In this document: in pieces, positions 1 through 6,503 of the stretch | Position numbering within the stretch: the stretch's first letter is position 1 | Layout: each line of letters starts with the position of its first letter | Virus record (IMG/VR): IMGVR_UViG_3300042090_000326 | Coordinates: 1-40,097 of that record | From: a virus | Strand: one strand, 5' to 3' | DNA: 40,097 nucleotides | Notes under the pieces: generated by a model | What the model saw: only the letters and a program-made list of their open reading frames with translations | Databases searched by the model: none | What the model was told of the DNA's origin: nothing | Program-made: the position numbers and the translations under genes

Positions 1-74
1 AGGGATACACCATTTCAAGCATAAAAACGGAGGAAAAGTTAGGAAGTCATCTATATAATTCCCCGAAATAGTGC

Positions 75-103
75 TTGACAAATGTTTCGCACTCGTTTAA
101 CTT
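75..103 (+). promoter_or_regulatory. Sigma70-type promoter for early RHH gene
   Basis: A perfect -35 box TTGACA (75-80) is followed after 17 bp by TAACTT (98-103), a weaker -10 with T-A at its start and T at its end. The predicted start, 7 nt past the -10, is position 110, which is the A of the downstream ATG. No Shine-Dalgarno fits in between, so the message would be leaderless. The same architecture recurs at 36446-36480. Confidence 0.6.
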
Positions 104-109
104 CTGCGC

Positions 110-262
110 ATGGCAATCGAGAACAAGGTTCAAACCATAGGATTCAGGGCGTCCAAGACGGAGCGGGCGCTGATCGAGAAATGGGCTGCTAAGTTGAATC
201 TGAGACTTTCGGCCTACATTCGTCTTTGCGTGCTAAACGACATGTCTCAGAGAGCGAAATAA
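110..262 (+). CDS. Small RHH / MobC-like DNA-binding protein
   Basis: This 50-residue basic protein has the look of a ribbon-helix-helix or MobC-type fold: a short strand (QTIGFRAS, about residues 8-15), a charged helix (KTERALIEKWAAKL) and a second helix starting at LSAYIR. Such proteins bind operators as dimers and often repress their own promoters. It is the first gene behind the TTGACA promoter at 75-103, and its ATG coincides with the predicted transcript start. The stop overlaps the next ATG (TAATG). Early transcriptional regulator is the likely role; a relaxosome-type accessory function is the alternative but no relaxase is present. The fold call is by pattern only. Confidence 0.7.
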   Translation: MAIENKVQTIGFRASKTERALIEKWAAKLNLRLSAYIRLCVLNDMSQRAK

Positions 263-489
263 TGGAAGTCTTGGACGCGCGCGAAGTTATTCTCCAAGCC
301 AAGATTGACGTGCTGCGCGAGGCGACTAGGGAAACTTGTCGGTACTGCCGATCTGGGATGGAGGCTATCAAATACGTAGGAGGCAAGGTTTGGTACCACA
401 GGGGAGGGCATTCTTGCGGAGCATATCCCCTTCACAACATGCTGATGCAACTTGCTGTCCCAACCGTGCGCAGGGAGGGCAAGGCGTGA
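262..489 (+). CDS. Small zinc-ribbon-like protein, unknown function
   Basis: A 75-residue protein with C-R-Y-C (CxxC) near the middle and a later H-R-G-G-H-S-C segment, together giving a plausible single zinc site. The N-terminal 25 residues are predicted helical. I chose the ATG at 262 because it overlaps the upstream stop (TAATG), although the frame opens earlier. It is translationally coupled to its neighbours, ending in a GTGA overlap with the nuclease gene. No function is recognised. Confidence 0.6.
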   Translation: MEVLDAREVILQAKIDVLREATRETCRYCRSGMEAIKYVGGKVWYHRGGHSCGAYPLHNMLMQLAVPTVRREGKA

Positions 490-854
490 GCACTAGGATC
501 AACGCTAAGGCCCCCAGGAAGCCCGTAGGCGCACGCAAATCCAAGACTGAGACCCAACTGTGCATGGAATGCCTCTTGGATGAGCTGGTGAGCAAGAAGG
601 GCAAAAAGTGGTATCCCGAGTTTCAGTTCAGTCCGGCGCGCAGGTGGCGTTTCGATTATGCAGCGCCGCACATGGTCGCAGTAGAGATTGAAGGGGCAAT
701 TTGGAGCGGGGGTCGGCACACGCGGGGAGCAGGCTATCAGCGTGATCTTGACAAGTACAACGCCGCTGCTCAGATGGGATGGCGTGTGTTTCGGTTCTCG
801 ACGCAGGACGTATTGCGGGGGAAAGCCGCTGAGATGTTGAGGCGAGTTTTGTAA
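486..854 (+). CDS. PD-(D/E)XK nuclease, DUF559/VSR-like
   Basis: A 122-residue protein ending in a compact restriction-endonuclease-like fold. Asp57 (in RFDY), Glu67 and Glu69 (VEIEG) and Lys90 (DKYN) fit the PD-(D/E)XK active site, and the GGRHTRG segment around His78 with GWRVFRFS near the end is typical of phage and bacterial DUF559/very-short-patch-like single-domain nucleases. The GTG start makes a GTGA overlap with the preceding gene; the frame is open further upstream but that part overlaps the neighbour. Likely roles are cleaving branched DNA or nicking during recombination or host DNA attack. It could act with the Erf/YqaJ recombination genes at 37706-39164 if the early operon wraps around. 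Confidence 0.72.
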   Translation: MSTRINAKAPRKPVGARKSKTETQLCMECLLDELVSKKGKKWYPEFQFSPARRWRFDYAAPHMVAVEIEGAIWSGGRHTRGAGYQRDLDKYNAAAQMGWRVFRFSTQDVLRGKAAEMLRRVL

Positions 855-868
855 CCGGAGGATGAGAA

Positions 869-940
869 ATGAAAGTTAGAGTTACGAGGCAGGACATCAT
901 CGACGCAAACGCAGAGCCGTTGGGGAGAAGGCGGAGATGA
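869..940 (+). CDS. Possible 23-residue peptide
   Basis: A tiny ORF with an ATG placed after CCGGAGGATGAGAA (GGAGG about 8 nt upstream), which is a good ribosome-binding site. It encodes a basic C-terminus (GRRRR) and ends in an ATGA overlap with the next gene. Its context supports translation, but its length is too small for any functional call; it may only serve translational coupling. Confidence 0.35.
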   Translation: MKVRVTRQDIIDANAEPLGRRRR

Positions 941-1110
941 TGCGATACGCAATCATGGCAGTGGTTTTTCTGTGTGGCTGCTACAAGCCCCAACCATATA
1001 AGTGCTGGGAGCACGAACCGTGCATGAGCAAGGAGCTGATGCAACGTTACGACGAGTGCATGATTCACCACGCTACAGGTGACTGTTTTAAGGGGATGCC
1101 GGACCAGTAG
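937..1110 (+). CDS. Small cysteine-rich putative lipoprotein
   Basis: A 57-residue protein starting MMRYAIMAVVFLCGC, a short hydrophobic stretch followed by a lipobox-like LCGC. The mature part has four further Cys (CW...PC...EC...DC) and ends by the TAG at 1108-1110. This suggests an exported small lipoprotein with disulphides; cysteine modification would be by the host Lgt/Lsp system. The start at 937 makes an ATGA overlap and the second ATG at 940 has better spacing from GCGGAG. The role is unknown; membrane-anchored early phage lipoproteins sometimes exclude superinfecting phages, but nothing in the sequence proves that here. Confidence 0.5.
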   Translation: MMRYAIMAVVFLCGCYKPQPYKCWEHEPCMSKELMQRYDECMIHHATGDCFKGMPDQ

Positions 1111-1113
1111 GGG

Positions 1114-1134
1114 CACCGGATCACTCGAAGGGAG
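1114..1134 (+). repeat. 21-bp direct repeat copy 1 (RBS region)
   Basis: Identical over 21 bp to 1459-1479. Each copy ends in the GAAGGGAG ribosome-binding site just upstream of a start codon (1144 and 1490). Similarity continues with mismatches for a few more bases (AAACGC versus GAACGA). Confidence 0.85.
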
Positions 1135-1143
1135 AAACGCAAA

Positions 1144-1455
1144 ATGTTGACAGTTTTGATTTGGCTATCCCTGCTGTATAACCCACCACAACCCATGTGG
1201 AACGGGATGATTCTGAGCGAGGTCCCAGAAGCGAGCGGATGGACCATGGACCAATTGCGGTGTGGTGTCCCCGATCCGAGCCAAGATCACTTCGGGGACG
1301 CCCGTGGATACGCAATGGGAATCGGCAAGGAAGTCAAAGGTTGGCACGTCGAAGAGGACCCGAAGCACATGCTGTACAGTCTGCACGCAGGCGGCTGGGT
1401 CCCTAGCGGCATTCCGGTGCCTATTTGCGTTCTGGACGAAAAGGTGCGCCCATGA
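1144..1455 (+). CDS. Unknown protein with hydrophobic N-terminus
   Basis: A 103-residue protein preceded by a strong ribosome-binding site (GAAGGGAGAAACGCAAA). The N-terminus (MLTVLIWLSLLY) is hydrophobic with no preceding positive charge, so it could be a weak signal or anchor. The rest is polar, with a WHVEEDPKHM segment and a VPSGIPVPICVL tail. No family is recognised. It lies between the two copies of a 21-bp repeat, which suggests that the intergenic control segment was duplicated when this gene or the next was inserted. Confidence 0.6.
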   Translation: MLTVLIWLSLLYNPPQPMWNGMILSEVPEASGWTMDQLRCGVPDPSQDHFGDARGYAMGIGKEVKGWHVEEDPKHMLYSLHAGGWVPSGIPVPICVLDEKVRP

Positions 1456-1458
1456 CCC

Positions 1459-1479
1459 CACCGGATCACTCGAAGGGAG
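1459..1479 (+). repeat. 21-bp direct repeat copy 2 (RBS region)
   Basis: Second copy of the repeat at 1114-1134; its GAAGGGAGG serves the start codon at 1490. A related string (CGAAGGGACGAAACGC) also occurs at 10270-10285 inside the scaffold leader. Confidence 0.85.
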
Positions 1480-1489
1480 GAACGAACGC

Positions 1490-1924
1490 ATGAGAATTTA
1501 TGTGGCGACAAGTTGGCGTAACGAGTTCCAGCCTGAAATAGTCAAAGATTTGCGAGCAGCGGGCCACGAGGTCTACGACTTCCGCGACGAGGAAGGCTTT
1601 CACTGGACCGAGGTTGATCCAAACTGGAAAGACTGGAAGCCATCTGAGTACATCTGGGGATTGAAGCAGCCAGCGGCGGAGCGCGGGTTCAAGCGCGATA
1701 TGGACGCCCTGAAATGGTGCGAGGCGTGCGTGTACGTGATGCCGTGCGGACCATCTGCCTCAATGGAAATGGGCTACGCGAAAGGCGCGGGCAAGATCGT
1801 AATCGTTTACATCCCTGCGCTTCGTGAGCCGGACCTGATGGTGAAAATGGCCGACCACATAACGAACGATTTCAGCGAGGTTCTAGACCTGCTGGCGTTC
1901 AAGCCTGTCAAGGTGCAGCCATGA
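1490..1924 (+). CDS. Nucleoside 2-deoxyribosyltransferase-fold protein
   Basis: A 144-residue single-domain protein. The start RIYVATSWRN with a ligand-binding loop, the central FKRDMDALKWCEACVYVMP and the SASMEMGYAKGAGKIVIVY segment match the Nuc_deoxyrib_tr family, in which the Glu of the ME-x-G-Y-A motif is the catalytic nucleophile. The acidic residue that usually lies six positions before this Glu in true transferases is Gly here, the variant seen in the PxGxSA subgroup, so base exchange is not assured. Hydrolysis of an N-glycosidic bond in nucleotides, or sensing/removing a nucleotide signal, are alternatives. It acts in the cytoplasm. The ATG follows the repeat-borne ribosome-binding site and the end makes an ATGA overlap with the next gene. 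Confidence 0.78.
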   Translation: MRIYVATSWRNEFQPEIVKDLRAAGHEVYDFRDEEGFHWTEVDPNWKDWKPSEYIWGLKQPAAERGFKRDMDALKWCEACVYVMPCGPSASMEMGYAKGAGKIVIVYIPALREPDLMVKMADHITNDFSEVLDLLAFKPVKVQP

Positions 1925-2211
1925 GCGAACGTAGAACTGGTAAATCCAAGATTACCTTGCGAAAGGGCGAGACTCTGGCGCAGGCGATTATGACCGCCAA
2001 ACACAAGCCCGCTGCGCCGGGACAGTTCACCGGCAAGTATGAAGTGTTATCGGCCAGTGGCATGGTTATGGCGACGGGAATGACGAAGGGTCAGGCCGAG
2101 AACCTTCTTGACAACTGGCGAAGGGACCGAAAAGAGCCGTACCAGTTACGACGCGAAAGGGTTCCAATGCCAGCAGACATCGCAGCGTTAGATATGGGAG
2201 ATGACGAATGA
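1921..2211 (+). CDS. Conserved-looking unknown, 96 aa
   Basis: A basic 96-residue protein. The central segment FTGKYEVLSASGMVMATGMTKGQAENLLDNWR looks like a short beta hairpin followed by a helix. It is linked by ATGA overlaps to both neighbours. No family is recognised. Confidence 0.55.
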   Translation: MSERRTGKSKITLRKGETLAQAIMTAKHKPAAPGQFTGKYEVLSASGMVMATGMTKGQAENLLDNWRRDRKEPYQLRRERVPMPADIAALDMGDDE

Positions 2212-2708
2212 GCCAGCAGAACTCGGAGAAGAATAAGCGGCCCGCTGCGCCGCCCGCGCCCACGGAGGGTGTGCCCGCTGGAGCATTTGAGTTAAGCACA
2301 CTCAATTACGACCCGGTGATGGCAAGAACGCACCTGATGGTCCCGAAGGACATGAAGTGTCACAAATGCGGAGCCGAAGAACCGTGGCGTGATCCGATGC
2401 GCGAAGAAGTGAACAAAACACTGGAATCGCTGGCTGCCCCCTTGCCGGATAGAGCGCCTGCGGAGGGTGTGGGAGCGCAGTCTTTATCATGCCGTGCCGC
2501 CCTACTTTCCTCCCAACCCAGAGCGCAGGGGTTGGCCGAGCTGGACGGTATCGAGAAGGCCGTCATTCAGGAAATAACGCATTTTCGCGGCTGGCAGCAT
2601 GAGGACTTCGAGCAAAAACTGGTCGGCCGCATCCAGCAGCGATTCAGTGAGATGCGTAAAACGGCTGCCCTGCTGTCCTCACGCGCTGCCGGGGAGGGGA
2701 GCAAGTGA
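2208..2708 (+). CDS. Unknown protein with one CxxC knuckle
   Basis: A 166-residue protein. A proline/alanine-rich start is followed by MKCHKCGAEEPW (about residues 45-56), half of a zinc ribbon, then a helical region (LAELDGIEKAVIQEITHFRGW...) and a helical tail. Two stretches (around residues 80-100 and the C-terminus ALLSSRAAGEGSK) have low complexity and resemble each other (RAALLSSQ / TAALLSSR), perhaps an internal duplication. Overlaps ATGA upstream and GTGA downstream. No function assigned. Confidence 0.55.
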   Translation: MSQQNSEKNKRPAAPPAPTEGVPAGAFELSTLNYDPVMARTHLMVPKDMKCHKCGAEEPWRDPMREEVNKTLESLAAPLPDRAPAEGVGAQSLSCRAALLSSQPRAQGLAELDGIEKAVIQEITHFRGWQHEDFEQKLVGRIQQRFSEMRKTAALLSSRAAGEGSK

Positions 2709-2977
2709 GCGACAATCAAGCATGTTGTGCGCACAACCGAGTCAGGTACGTTCCTATCGATAATGGGGACGGAACTATTTCCGATTCATGGTATTGCACG
2801 AGTGGATGCAACACTAGATTCGCCCCGATTCCACTGCCCGCACCATCCCCGGAGACTGGCACGGCGGGGGCGAGCGACGAAGAATTGGCCGAACAGTGCG
2901 AAACTGAAATCCAATCGGTGACGGTTGAAGACAAGCGGACAATGGCAGAAATTATAGCCCCAAGCGCTTGGGTCTAG
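2705..2977 (+). CDS. Zinc-ribbon-like small protein
   Basis: 90 residues from a GTG that overlaps the upstream stop (GTGA). Cys6/Cys7 and His9 near the start, and YCTSGC around residue 30 followed by NTRF, form the common phage 'C..H ... WxC..C..xF' zinc-ribbon layout. The C-terminal half is acidic and variable. Probably a DNA- or protein-binding accessory factor; nothing more specific can be read. Confidence 0.5.
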   Translation: MSDNQACCAHNRVRYVPIDNGDGTISDSWYCTSGCNTRFAPIPLPAPSPETGTAGASDEELAEQCETEIQSVTVEDKRTMAEIIAPSAWV

Positions 2978-3000
2978 GCTGTTGGTAGGAGGTAGCGCCG

Positions 3001-3162
3001 ATGTTCTGTAAAGAATGCCGTAACTTCATGGGGTTGGACGAGTGGGAATCCAAGGACGGCGTATGTGACGATTGCTTTGCTGATGCTGAGGCCCAAGCCT
3101 ACCAAGACGCTGGGGAGTCGAATGGGTATCCGACCGGAACCATTGGAGCCGAAACCAGGTGA
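3001..3162 (+). CDS. Tiny treble-clef/zinc-ribbon protein
   Basis: 53 residues with two knuckles, CKEC (residues 3-6) and CDDC (22-25), which form one zinc site, followed by an acidic tail. The ribosome-binding site TAGGAGGT is nearly perfect, 7 nt ahead of the ATG, suggesting high expression. Ends in a GTGA overlap with the next frame. Confidence 0.6.
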   Translation: MFCKECRNFMGLDEWESKDGVCDDCFADAEAQAYQDAGESNGYPTGTIGAETR

Positions 3163-3320
3163 TTCACATTAGCCTAACGGATAGACAGGCCGAGTTTCTC
3201 GAACGTCTCGTAGCCCAAATGGAGCGAGATACGATTGATCGCCAGTATTCTCAGATGTGCACTTCGATCCGCATGAAGATCAAGAAGGAGTGGGATGCGC
3301 AGGCCGATCACCATGAGTAA
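3159..3320 (+). CDS. Small helical unknown protein
   Basis: 53 residues from GTG overlapping the preceding stop. The sequence (ISLTDRQAEFLERLVAQMERDTIDRQYSQM...) is strongly predicted helical and highly charged. No family recognised; the start rests on the GTGA overlap. Confidence 0.5.
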   Translation: MIHISLTDRQAEFLERLVAQMERDTIDRQYSQMCTSIRMKIKKEWDAQADHHE

Positions 3321-3510
3321 GAACCCCGCAGCAGTACAGCTAGGCCGCATGGGCGGCAAGGTCAAATCCAAGAAGAAAGCAGCCGCAAAGAACTTGGTGG
3401 CTTATGTGCGCCAATCCGCTAAGGCAGAAGAATTGGAGCGGTGCGTCAAGATCCTGGAGTTTCACGGTCATACAGGTATGGCAAACGCCTTGCGGGAGAC
3501 TTTGCCATGA
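3313..3510 (+). CDS. Small basic Lys-rich protein (SKNPAAV-type)
   Basis: 65 residues starting MSKNPAAVQLGRMGGK, a signature seen in many small bacterial and phage proteins of unknown function; the next 15 residues are Lys/Ala rich, followed by a helical domain. I prefer the ATG at 3313, which overlaps the previous stop, over the one at 3295 because the family normally begins at this Met. DNA or RNA binding is plausible from charge only. Confidence 0.6.
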   Translation: MSKNPAAVQLGRMGGKVKSKKKAAAKNLVAYVRQSAKAEELERCVKILEFHGHTGMANALRETLP

Positions 3511-3563
3511 GATCGGCAGAGAAGCTTAGGGCGCGGCTGCTAGCTGGCTGTTCTGGCGCCTGA
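3507..3563 (+). CDS. Possible 18-residue peptide
   Basis: A short ORF starting in an ATGA overlap with the preceding stop and ending at TGA 3561-3563. Only its coupling supports it. Confidence 0.2.
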   Translation: MRSAEKLRARLLAGCSGA

Positions 3564-3566
3564 CCC

Positions 3567-3734
3567 ATGCCAAAGGCTAAGCGCAAGAAGAAGCCTCGCG
3601 AGTTGCCGATCGGCCTGCGCGAACTTCGTGCTAGACTACCGATCTTGAAGGGCTACATGGCCGGGAAGCGCCGGCACGAAACGCTGTCTAAGGACAACAC
3701 GCTGAATATGATGGAGCGCGAGAGGTGGGTGTAA
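3567..3734 (+). CDS. Small basic protein, unknown
   Basis: 55 residues with a very basic start (MPKAKRKKKPRE), then a helical stretch and an acidic/basic mixed tail. It fills the gap between two better supported genes, and its TAA abuts the following ATG (TAAATG). No convincing ribosome-binding site is visible. Function unknown. Confidence 0.45.
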   Translation: MPKAKRKKKPRELPIGLRELRARLPILKGYMAGKRRHETLSKDNTLNMMERERWV

Positions 3735-3998
3735 ATGCCAAACGAAATTCTGTGCTCGGTCTGCTTCAAGGTGAAATGCGATGACGAGGAAAAATGCAAC
3801 CGGACTGCGGTATCGCGAAACAAGCGCATCGCGAGGCACAATTACTGGATTCGCGTGAAAAGCGGTCTGAGCCAAGCCATGTCTGCTCTGCGGGAGAGGC
3901 CACCAATGCCAGCCACGAAGAGCGACGTCGCCAAATTAAGAGAGGCAATCGCGGATCTCGGGCGTGCAGTTGACAGTCTCCGCTCGCATGTGCCATGA
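3735..3998 (+). CDS. Zinc-knuckle + coiled-coil small protein
   Basis: 87 residues. The start EILCSVCFKVKCDDEEKC carries CSVC plus two more Cys, then basic RNKRIARHNYW. The C-terminal third (SDVAKLREAIADLGRAVDSLRS) has heptad spacing typical of a short coiled coil. It directly precedes the terminase genes, ATGA-coupled to the TerS-like gene. It may bind DNA but no family is recognised. Confidence 0.55.
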   Translation: MPNEILCSVCFKVKCDDEEKCNRTAVSRNKRIARHNYWIRVKSGLSQAMSALRERPPMPATKSDVAKLREAIADLGRAVDSLRSHVP

Positions 3999-4408
3999 AG
4001 CGCACAGCCCAAAAGATCGAAGAGGCCAAAGAGGCGAAGGCATCAGAGACGGAAACGCCTGAGCCCAAGCGAAATAAGCGTGGCAACCTACGTGGAATGC
4101 ACCCCAACACACTGGCGGCTGCGCGGAGAAACAAGGGACCGCACTTCCCTAAAGGAGTCTCTGGTAACCCCGGTGGACTCCCTGGGGTTGATATGGCTGC
4201 GCTTATTGCTCGCCGAACCTTTGAGCAGGACTCAGAGTCGGTTGCTGAGGGCATGGCCGCGCAGCTTCGTAAGGGAAACGCCTACGCCTTTAGCGTCCTT
4301 GCCGATCGCGGATACGGGAAAGTCAAAGAGAAGCACGAAGTTACCGGGGCCGATGGCGATCCTCTAGCCATCACGATCAAGCTGGTAAAGACGAATGGCA
4401 GCGACTGA
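3995..4408 (+). CDS. TerS-like DUF5681-type protein
   Basis: 137 residues. A charged N-terminal helix is followed by a basic linker and the motif FPKGVSGNPGGLPG, diagnostic of DUF5681-type phage proteins. A helical region and the ending DRGYGKVKEKHEVTGADGDPL are also shared with proteins encoded next to TerL. It overlaps the TerL gene by 14 nt. By position and family habit it is the small-terminase candidate that would recognise pac DNA and load TerL, but direct proof of that role for the family is lacking to my knowledge. Confidence 0.65.
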   Translation: MKRTAQKIEEAKEAKASETETPEPKRNKRGNLRGMHPNTLAAARRNKGPHFPKGVSGNPGGLPGVDMAALIARRTFEQDSESVAEGMAAQLRKGNAYAFSVLADRGYGKVKEKHEVTGADGDPLAITIKLVKTNGSD

Positions 4409-5687
4409 GTGCGTAGCCGAGTTCCCCGCAAAGCTTGAGTTCCTGTTTCAACCCTATCGCTACAAGGTAGTTAAAGGCGGTCGCTACGGTCTGAAGTCGT
4501 GGAACTTCGCCCGCGCGCTGCTGATGATTTGCGCTCAGCCAGGCTTGCTATGGGCCGGCCGCAAGGACCCTGTTCGCATCCTATGCGCCCGCGAAACGCA
4601 GAAGTCCATCAGCGAATCCGTGCACCAGCTTCTTGAGGACCAGATTCAGAACCTGAACCTATCCAGATTTTACACGGTCACGAAATCAGCCATAACGTGC
4701 GGCACGGGCGGTTTCTTCTCTTTCGCCGGCATCCGGCAGAACGTGAACAACCTCAAGTCCTTTGAAGGCTACGACATCTGCTGGGTTGAGGAAGCGCAGA
4801 CCGTCTCACGCAATAGCTGGAACGTGCTGATTCCCACAATCCGCAAAGAGGGCTCCGAGATTTGGGTAAGCTACAACCCGGAGCTCGAAACAGACGAGAC
4901 GCATCAGCGCTTTGCGATTCACCCACCCACGAATGCCAAAGTTGTGCACACCACGTGGAAGGACAATCCTTGGGTTACGGAGGTGATCAGGCAGGAAATC
5001 GCTGATCTGCGTGCGCGCTCGGAGGACGATTACCTGAACGTCTACGAGGGCATGTGCAAGCAGGCTGTTGAGGGCGCAATCTACAAGCAGGAGATTGGCG
5101 CCGCGGAGAAGGACGGCCGGCTGACCCGCGTGCCCTATGACCCCCAGCACCCGGTCCACACGTTCTGGGATCTGGGATTTGGCGATAACACGTCCATTTG
5201 GTTCGTGCAGACGATCGCCTTCGAGTTCCGCATCATCGACCATCTCAGCGCTTCGCTTCAGGCCCTGAGCTATTACATCAAGGCGCTCAAGGACAGGCCC
5301 TACGTCTACGGCAAGCATTACCTGCCCCACGATGGCGCGGCACACGAGCTCGGGACCGGCAAGAGCATCGAAGAACAGCTTCGGCTTCACTTCCCCGCGT
5401 CCGTGTTCATTACGCCCAAGCTTAGCGTTGCGGACGGAATAGCTGCGGCGCGAGCAATCTTCTCTCGTTGCTGGTTTGATCGCGATAAGTGCACGGACGG
5501 CTTGCAATCGCTGCGGCATTACCGTTATGATCGGGACGAAAATCTAAACACGTTCAAGCGGGAGCCGCTGCACGACTGGGCCTCACATGATGCCGACGCA
5601 TTTAGGACATTCGCCGTCGCGATCAAGGAAGTCCAAAGGCCAAGGCCGGCGCGCCCGCCAGCGAAAGCCCCGACTGCCTGGAGTTGA
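4395..5687 (+). CDS. terL: Terminase large subunit (PBSX/Terminase_3 type)
   Basis: This 430-residue ATPase/nuclease pumps DNA into the procapsid and cuts it. The N-terminal ATPase has a Walker A-like loop GGRYGLKS (28-35) with Lys34, a divergent form of GxRGxGKS, and Walker B YDICWVEEAQ (126-135) with the acidic pair 132-133. The C-terminal RNase H-like nuclease shows Asp259 (TFWDLGFGDN), Asp313 (PHDGAAHE) and Asp399/401 (SHDADAF), the metal ligands expected for this family. Length is normal. It follows the TerS-like gene with an overlap. Together with a P22-type portal, headful packaging is likely, consistent with a permuted genome. Confidence 0.95.
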   Translation: MAATECVAEFPAKLEFLFQPYRYKVVKGGRYGLKSWNFARALLMICAQPGLLWAGRKDPVRILCARETQKSISESVHQLLEDQIQNLNLSRFYTVTKSAITCGTGGFFSFAGIRQNVNNLKSFEGYDICWVEEAQTVSRNSWNVLIPTIRKEGSEIWVSYNPELETDETHQRFAIHPPTNAKVVHTTWKDNPWVTEVIRQEIADLRARSEDDYLNVYEGMCKQAVEGAIYKQEIGAAEKDGRLTRVPYDPQHPVHTFWDLGFGDNTSIWFVQTIAFEFRIIDHLSASLQALSYYIKALKDRPYVYGKHYLPHDGAAHELGTGKSIEEQLRLHFPASVFITPKLSVADGIAAARAIFSRCWFDRDKCTDGLQSLRHYRYDRDENLNTFKREPLHDWASHDADAFRTFAVAIKEVQRPRPARPPAKAPTAWS

Positions 5688-5688
5688 C

Positions 5689-5757
5689 GTGCTGGTGATC
5701 ATTCCTGCAGGCAACGATGTGGTGCGTGAGACGCTGAAATCTTCGAGGCAATCGTGA
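5689..5757 (+). CDS. Possible 22-residue peptide
   Basis: A short GTG-started frame that fills the gap between TerL and the KTSC gene and overlaps the next GTG. No ribosome-binding site is obvious. Listed for completeness only. Confidence 0.15.
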   Translation: MLVIIPAGNDVVRETLKSSRQS

Positions 5758-5993
5758 TCCGCCAACCCGTTCAGAGCACGAGCATTTCGGAGTTGGGGCA
5801 CGACCCGCACACGAACACGCTGGAAGTCGCTTTCCACAATGGCCGGGTGTATTCGTTCCCTGATGTAAACGTGGACGAGTACGCCGCACTGCTCAGCGCG
5901 CCATCGATCGGCAGCCACTTCGCCAATATCATCAAGCCGACGCGCGCCGGGCGCATCGTGCCGACAGATGTAGTTACCGGGGAGAACGTATGA
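5754..5993 (+). CDS. KTSC-domain protein
   Basis: 79 residues matching the KTSC domain throughout: STSISELGHDPHTNTLEVAFHNGRVYSFPDV, then VDEYAALLSAPSIGSHFANIIK. The usual 'KTSC' ending is replaced by a diverged tail. KTSC domains occur singly in phages and next to tRNA synthetases or other enzymes and are thought to bind nucleic acid or protein, but their role is not established. GTG start overlapping upstream, ATGA overlap downstream. Confidence 0.8.
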   Translation: MIRQPVQSTSISELGHDPHTNTLEVAFHNGRVYSFPDVNVDEYAALLSAPSIGSHFANIIKPTRAGRIVPTDVVTGENV

Positions 5994-6223
5994 GCCAAGT
6001 TGACGTGCTCGCGGTACGTGAGGCTCGCCACGCATTCATCAAAATGCATCGGCGGGATCCTGTCGCGATCAAGCTCCACCCAAAGACGCTCTGGGAGATT
6101 ATCGATTCCTGCAAGCAAATGGAATTCGAGATGGCCCGATACCCAGAGACAAGGGCAAAACTGATGGGCATGTGGATTGAGCAAGATGTGAGCATAGCCT
6201 ACCCAACGGTGGAGATTTTATGA
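5990..6223 (+). CDS. Unknown 77-aa protein
   Basis: A compact alpha/beta-looking protein (REARHAFIKMHRRDPVAIKLHPKTLWEII..., then KLMGMWIEQD). The pattern of a helix, a 'P..I.LHP.T..EI' strand and a terminal strand is common in small phage proteins encoded between terminase and portal genes. Coupled by ATGA overlaps on both sides. Confidence 0.55.
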   Translation: MSQVDVLAVREARHAFIKMHRRDPVAIKLHPKTLWEIIDSCKQMEFEMARYPETRAKLMGMWIEQDVSIAYPTVEIL

Positions 6224-6309
6224 GAGCACATGGCGGCTTCAAGTCCGTAACTGTAGCGCTGGGCAAGAAGGGGAGCTTCAAGCGCGGAAAGAAGGCCAAG
6301 AAACGATGA
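6220..6309 (+). CDS. Very small basic protein
   Basis: 29 residues, net strongly positive (KKGSFKRGKKAKKR at the end), in an ATGA overlap with the preceding gene and coupled to the next small frame. The charge suggests nucleic-acid binding. Length limits any further call. Confidence 0.4.
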   Translation: MRAHGGFKSVTVALGKKGSFKRGKKAKKR

Positions 6310-6392
6310 TCTACACTCTTAGTCTCCGCGACTCAATCGAAATCAGGCTGCGCCATGCCTACGCTTGGGTGCGCTACTGGTGGTTCAGTTGA
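6306..6392 (+). CDS. Possible 28-residue peptide
   Basis: MIYTLSLRDSIEIRLRHAYAW... with aromatic ending, ATGA-coupled to the preceding gene. The 110 nt that follow (6393-6503) contain nothing I can recognise apart from the ribosome-binding site for 6504. Confidence 0.3.
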   Translation: MIYTLSLRDSIEIRLRHAYAWVRYWWFS

Positions 6393-6503
6393 AATCAGCT
6401 CTGGCGGTGAGAGGGGCGCGTCGAGAGGGGAATAGCCGCGCAGTGGACTCCTGTAATCCCAAAGACGGCATCACGCCAGACTTTCCCCGACAATCGAGGG
6501 CAA

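Noticed and set aside
54-59. Perfect TATAAT
   Set aside because: No -35 at suitable distance; the TTGACA downstream at 75 is a better promoter.
4806-5519. 237-codon minus-strand frame
   Set aside because: Antisense to the terminase gene, whose motifs are clear on the plus strand.
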